Assembly: GCA_027020105.1 (NCBI GenBank)
Contig: JALUVW010000037.1
Span: 1-15,652 of the forward strand
Source: Candidatus Falkowiibacteriota bacterium
GTDB taxonomy: Bacteria > Patescibacteriota > Patescibacteriia > Patescibacteriales > SZUA-104
Reading direction: 5' to 3'
DNA: 15,652 bases
The notes beneath the pieces are model-generated. The model worked only from the letters and a program-made list of their open reading frames with translations, made no database searches and had not been told where the DNA came from. A program made the position numbers and the translations under genes. Of the stretch, positions 14,365 to 15,652 are shown piece after piece. How positions within the stretch are numbered: position 1 is the first letter of the stretch; each line of letters opens with the position of its first letter.

Positions 14365-14694
14365 TTATTGAGCCGCTCTTCTTTTCTTGTCTATTAACTT
14401 CTCCTTATGTTTTATTATTATTTCCTCCAAATGGTCCTTGACTTTATCAATAGCTTTATACAAATCTTTTTCGGTTTTGTCAATCCTGATAAAATCTCCC
14501 GCTAACCTTAAATTGGCTTCGGCGCGAAATATTTCGCCCTTGTTGTGGTGGTGCGTTGTTAATTCCACCTCAAAATCGGCGTTTATCACTTTAACGCTCC
14601 CCAAATATTTGTCCAGCATATTCATTTTCTTTTGGATATAATTTTTAATCGCCGGTGTTAATTCAATTTTTGACGCTTTAATGTTTATGTTCAT
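14365..14694 (-). CDS. hpf: Ribosome hibernation promoting factor, short form (HPF/RaiA family)
   Basis: HPF-family proteins bind the decoding region of the 30S subunit in slow growth and keep ribosomes inactive. The 109-residue product has the family's N-terminal MNINIKASKIELTPAIKNYI pattern, the central VELTTHHH segment (43-49) and the conserved basic helix IDKTEKDLYKAIDKVKDHLE (75-94). It ends with a basic tail and lacks the C-terminal dimerisation domain of the long form, so it should act like short HPF or YfiA. The ATG at 14694 is supported by domain length; no SD is seen and the leader is AT-rich. The gene precedes secA, as in many Gram-positive genomes. HPF versus YfiA subtype cannot be decided here. 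Confidence 0.93.
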   Translation of the reverse strand: MNINIKASKIELTPAIKNYIQKKMNMLDKYLGSVKVINADFEVELTTHHHNKGEIFRAEANLRLAGDFIRIDKTEKDLYKAIDKVKDHLEEIIIKHKEKLIDKKRRAAQ

Positions 14695-14726
14695 AAATTT
14701 ATTTTATATTACATATTTTATTATCC

Positions 14727-14735
14727 ATTATATCA
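14727..14735 (-). promoter_or_regulatory. Extended -10 promoter of hpf
   Basis: TGATATAAT on the minus strand is a perfect extended -10 element (TGnTATAAT), 33 bases before the hpf ATG. No good -35 was found, which is normal for extended -10 promoters. Confidence 0.65.
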
Positions 14736-14768
14736 CAGTCCGCCGAAAATAAAAGGTTTTTGACGGCA

Positions 14769-15652
14769 TTATTTCTCCAATATTTTCGCTCGCCTCATAA
14801 TTTCCGCCTCAATCAGCTCGCGGTCTTTGCCGAATTTCATCCTTGACAAGGACTTGATTCTACTCGCCATATCGTCTCTCTTAATGCCCATAAGCGGCCA
14901 CGGGGTGGCCATGGAAAACGGCCGCGAGGCGGTATTGTCTATCAACAGCTTTACGTACGCCGTGTATTTTTCAACATTAATCAAGTCGTATTGGTTAAAA
15001 ACCGGAGCAAATTCCTTTTCCATCACTTCCGCGTCCTCCGAGCCGACCTTGAACAATATCCATGTGCCCACGTTGCCGAAAACGGCGTCCCTGATTGAGG
15101 TATCGTTGTTTTTCACCAATTGCCCCAAATATTGGTGGGCGATAATCAAGTTTAATTTGTATTTTCTGGCCTCGGACAAGATTGAAGAAATTGAATCGGT
15201 GGTGAAATTTTGGAACTCGTCAATATACAAATAAAAATCCTTTCTCTGCTCGGCCAAAATATCGGTGCGGGACAAGGCGGCCATAAGTATTTTGCCCACT
15301 AATATCATTCCCAGAAGATAAGCGTTCATTTCTCCGATCATTCCTTTCGCCAAATCCACCAAAAGTATTTTTTTGGTGTCCATAATGTCGCGCAAATTAA
15401 ACGAACTTTTTTGTTGTCCGATAATGGGGCGCATCGTGTCGTTCGCGACGAACGAAGTGAGTTTTGAGGTCACGTAAGGCACCACATTCGCGAGCGCCGC
15501 CTCGCCGCCCGCTTTTTCCGCTTCTTTGCGCCAAAAATCAACAACGGTTTGAGTGTCGCATCTGTCCAATTTCATCTGGCGAAATTCCGGATCGGACAAG
15601 ACCTTCGGAATCTCCATTAAAGTTGAGCCGCTTTCCGGATCGCTCATTATCA
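14769..15652 (-). CDS. VirD4/TraG-like type IV secretion ATPase, C-terminal part (5' end beyond window)
   Basis: The frame stays open to the window edge (an ATA codon precedes the first ATG at 15647), so the N-terminus, including Walker A, is missing. About 294 codons are visible. Numbered from that ATG they include TKKILLVDLAKG (91-102), a Walker B-like strand FYLYIDEFQNF (138-148), a helix and strand ending in LIIAHQYLGQL (167-177) with the sensor-type Gln, and GTWILFKVGSEDAE (194-207). This pattern is that of conjugative coupling-protein or HerA/VirD4-type ATPases often found in Patescibacteria genomes, where they are linked to DNA transfer or type IV pilus-like systems. The exact role cannot be told from this fragment. 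No clear terminator follows it. Confidence 0.85.
   Translation of the reverse strand, partial: IMSDPESGSTLMEIPKVLSDPEFRQMKLDRCDTQTVVDFWRKEAEKAGGEAALANVVPYVTSKLTSFVANDTMRPIIGQQKSSFNLRDIMDTKKILLVDLAKGMIGEMNAYLLGMILVGKILMAALSRTDILAEQRKDFYLYIDEFQNFTTDSISSILSEARKYKLNLIIAHQYLGQLVKNNDTSIRDAVFGNVGTWILFKVGSEDAEVMEKEFAPVFNQYDLINVEKYTAYVKLLIDNTASRPFSMATPWPLMGIKRDDMASRIKSLSRMKFGKDRELIEAEIMRRAKILEK

Noticed and set aside
14735..14768. Possible hairpin after the VirD4-like gene (GCCG/CGGC)
   Set aside because: Only four base pairs with a long loop and no T-run, so it cannot be called a terminator.
1..15652. tRNA, rRNA, CRISPR array, transposase or attachment site
   Set aside because: None was recognised by reading both strands; all large open regions are explained by conserved minus-strand genes.

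Overview
The window is a densely packed bacterial chromosome segment. Every gene I can support lies on the minus strand, so transcription runs from high to low coordinates. The organism looks like a small-genome member of the Candidate Phyla Radiation / Patescibacteria (Parcubacteria-like). The reasons are a VirD4/TraG-like ATPase of a type common in those genomes sitting among housekeeping genes, minimal versions of several enzymes (TruB without an obvious PUA domain, ProRS without its editing insertion, short HPF), weak or absent Shine-Dalgarno sequences before most genes, and AT-rich repetitive spacers. TGA ends truB and the HD-domain gene, so the UGA-to-glycine code of some CPR lineages does not apply. 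The lineage call is inference; the gene calls are much firmer.

Layout in order of transcription: (1) 15652-14769, C-terminal part of a conjugation-type ATPase, cut by the window edge. (2) 14694-14365, hpf, with its own extended -10 promoter, then a long hairpin plus T-run directly before secA. (3) 14271-11344 secA and 11294-10608, a stand-alone SpoT/MESH1-like HD hydrolase with a strong SD; an intrinsic terminator overlaps its stop codon. (4) 10472-8409 secD and 8294-7368 secF, ending in a hairpin terminator. (5) 7243-6002 proS from its own putative promoter, then 5949-4906 mreB. (6) 4750-1327 mreC, mreD and mrdA (PBP2), the rod-elongation group. (7) 1227-529 truB. (8) 413-1 hrcA (truncated), behind a perfect CIRCE operator and a near-consensus sigma-70 promoter.

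Together these genes cover protein export (SecA motor, SecDF pulling complex), lateral wall growth (MreBCD, PBP2), translation (ProRS, TruB, HPF), heat-shock control (HrcA/CIRCE) and probably alarmone turnover (HD hydrolase). No tRNA, rRNA, CRISPR array or insertion sequence was recognised. No stretch longer than 300 bases lacks a gene.

The strongest unusual signal is SecD: its extracytoplasmic P1 domain carries an insertion of about 230 residues with one complete and one partial parvulin (PpiC/SurA-type) prolyl-isomerase module, which would put a folding factor inside the translocon's pulling subunit. Other points are short GC-rich coding insertions in SecA (two) and SecF (one) with related palindromic cores, a CX6C cysteine pair in each of three extracytoplasmic proteins (SecD, MreC, PBP2), and a possible attenuator hairpin before secA.
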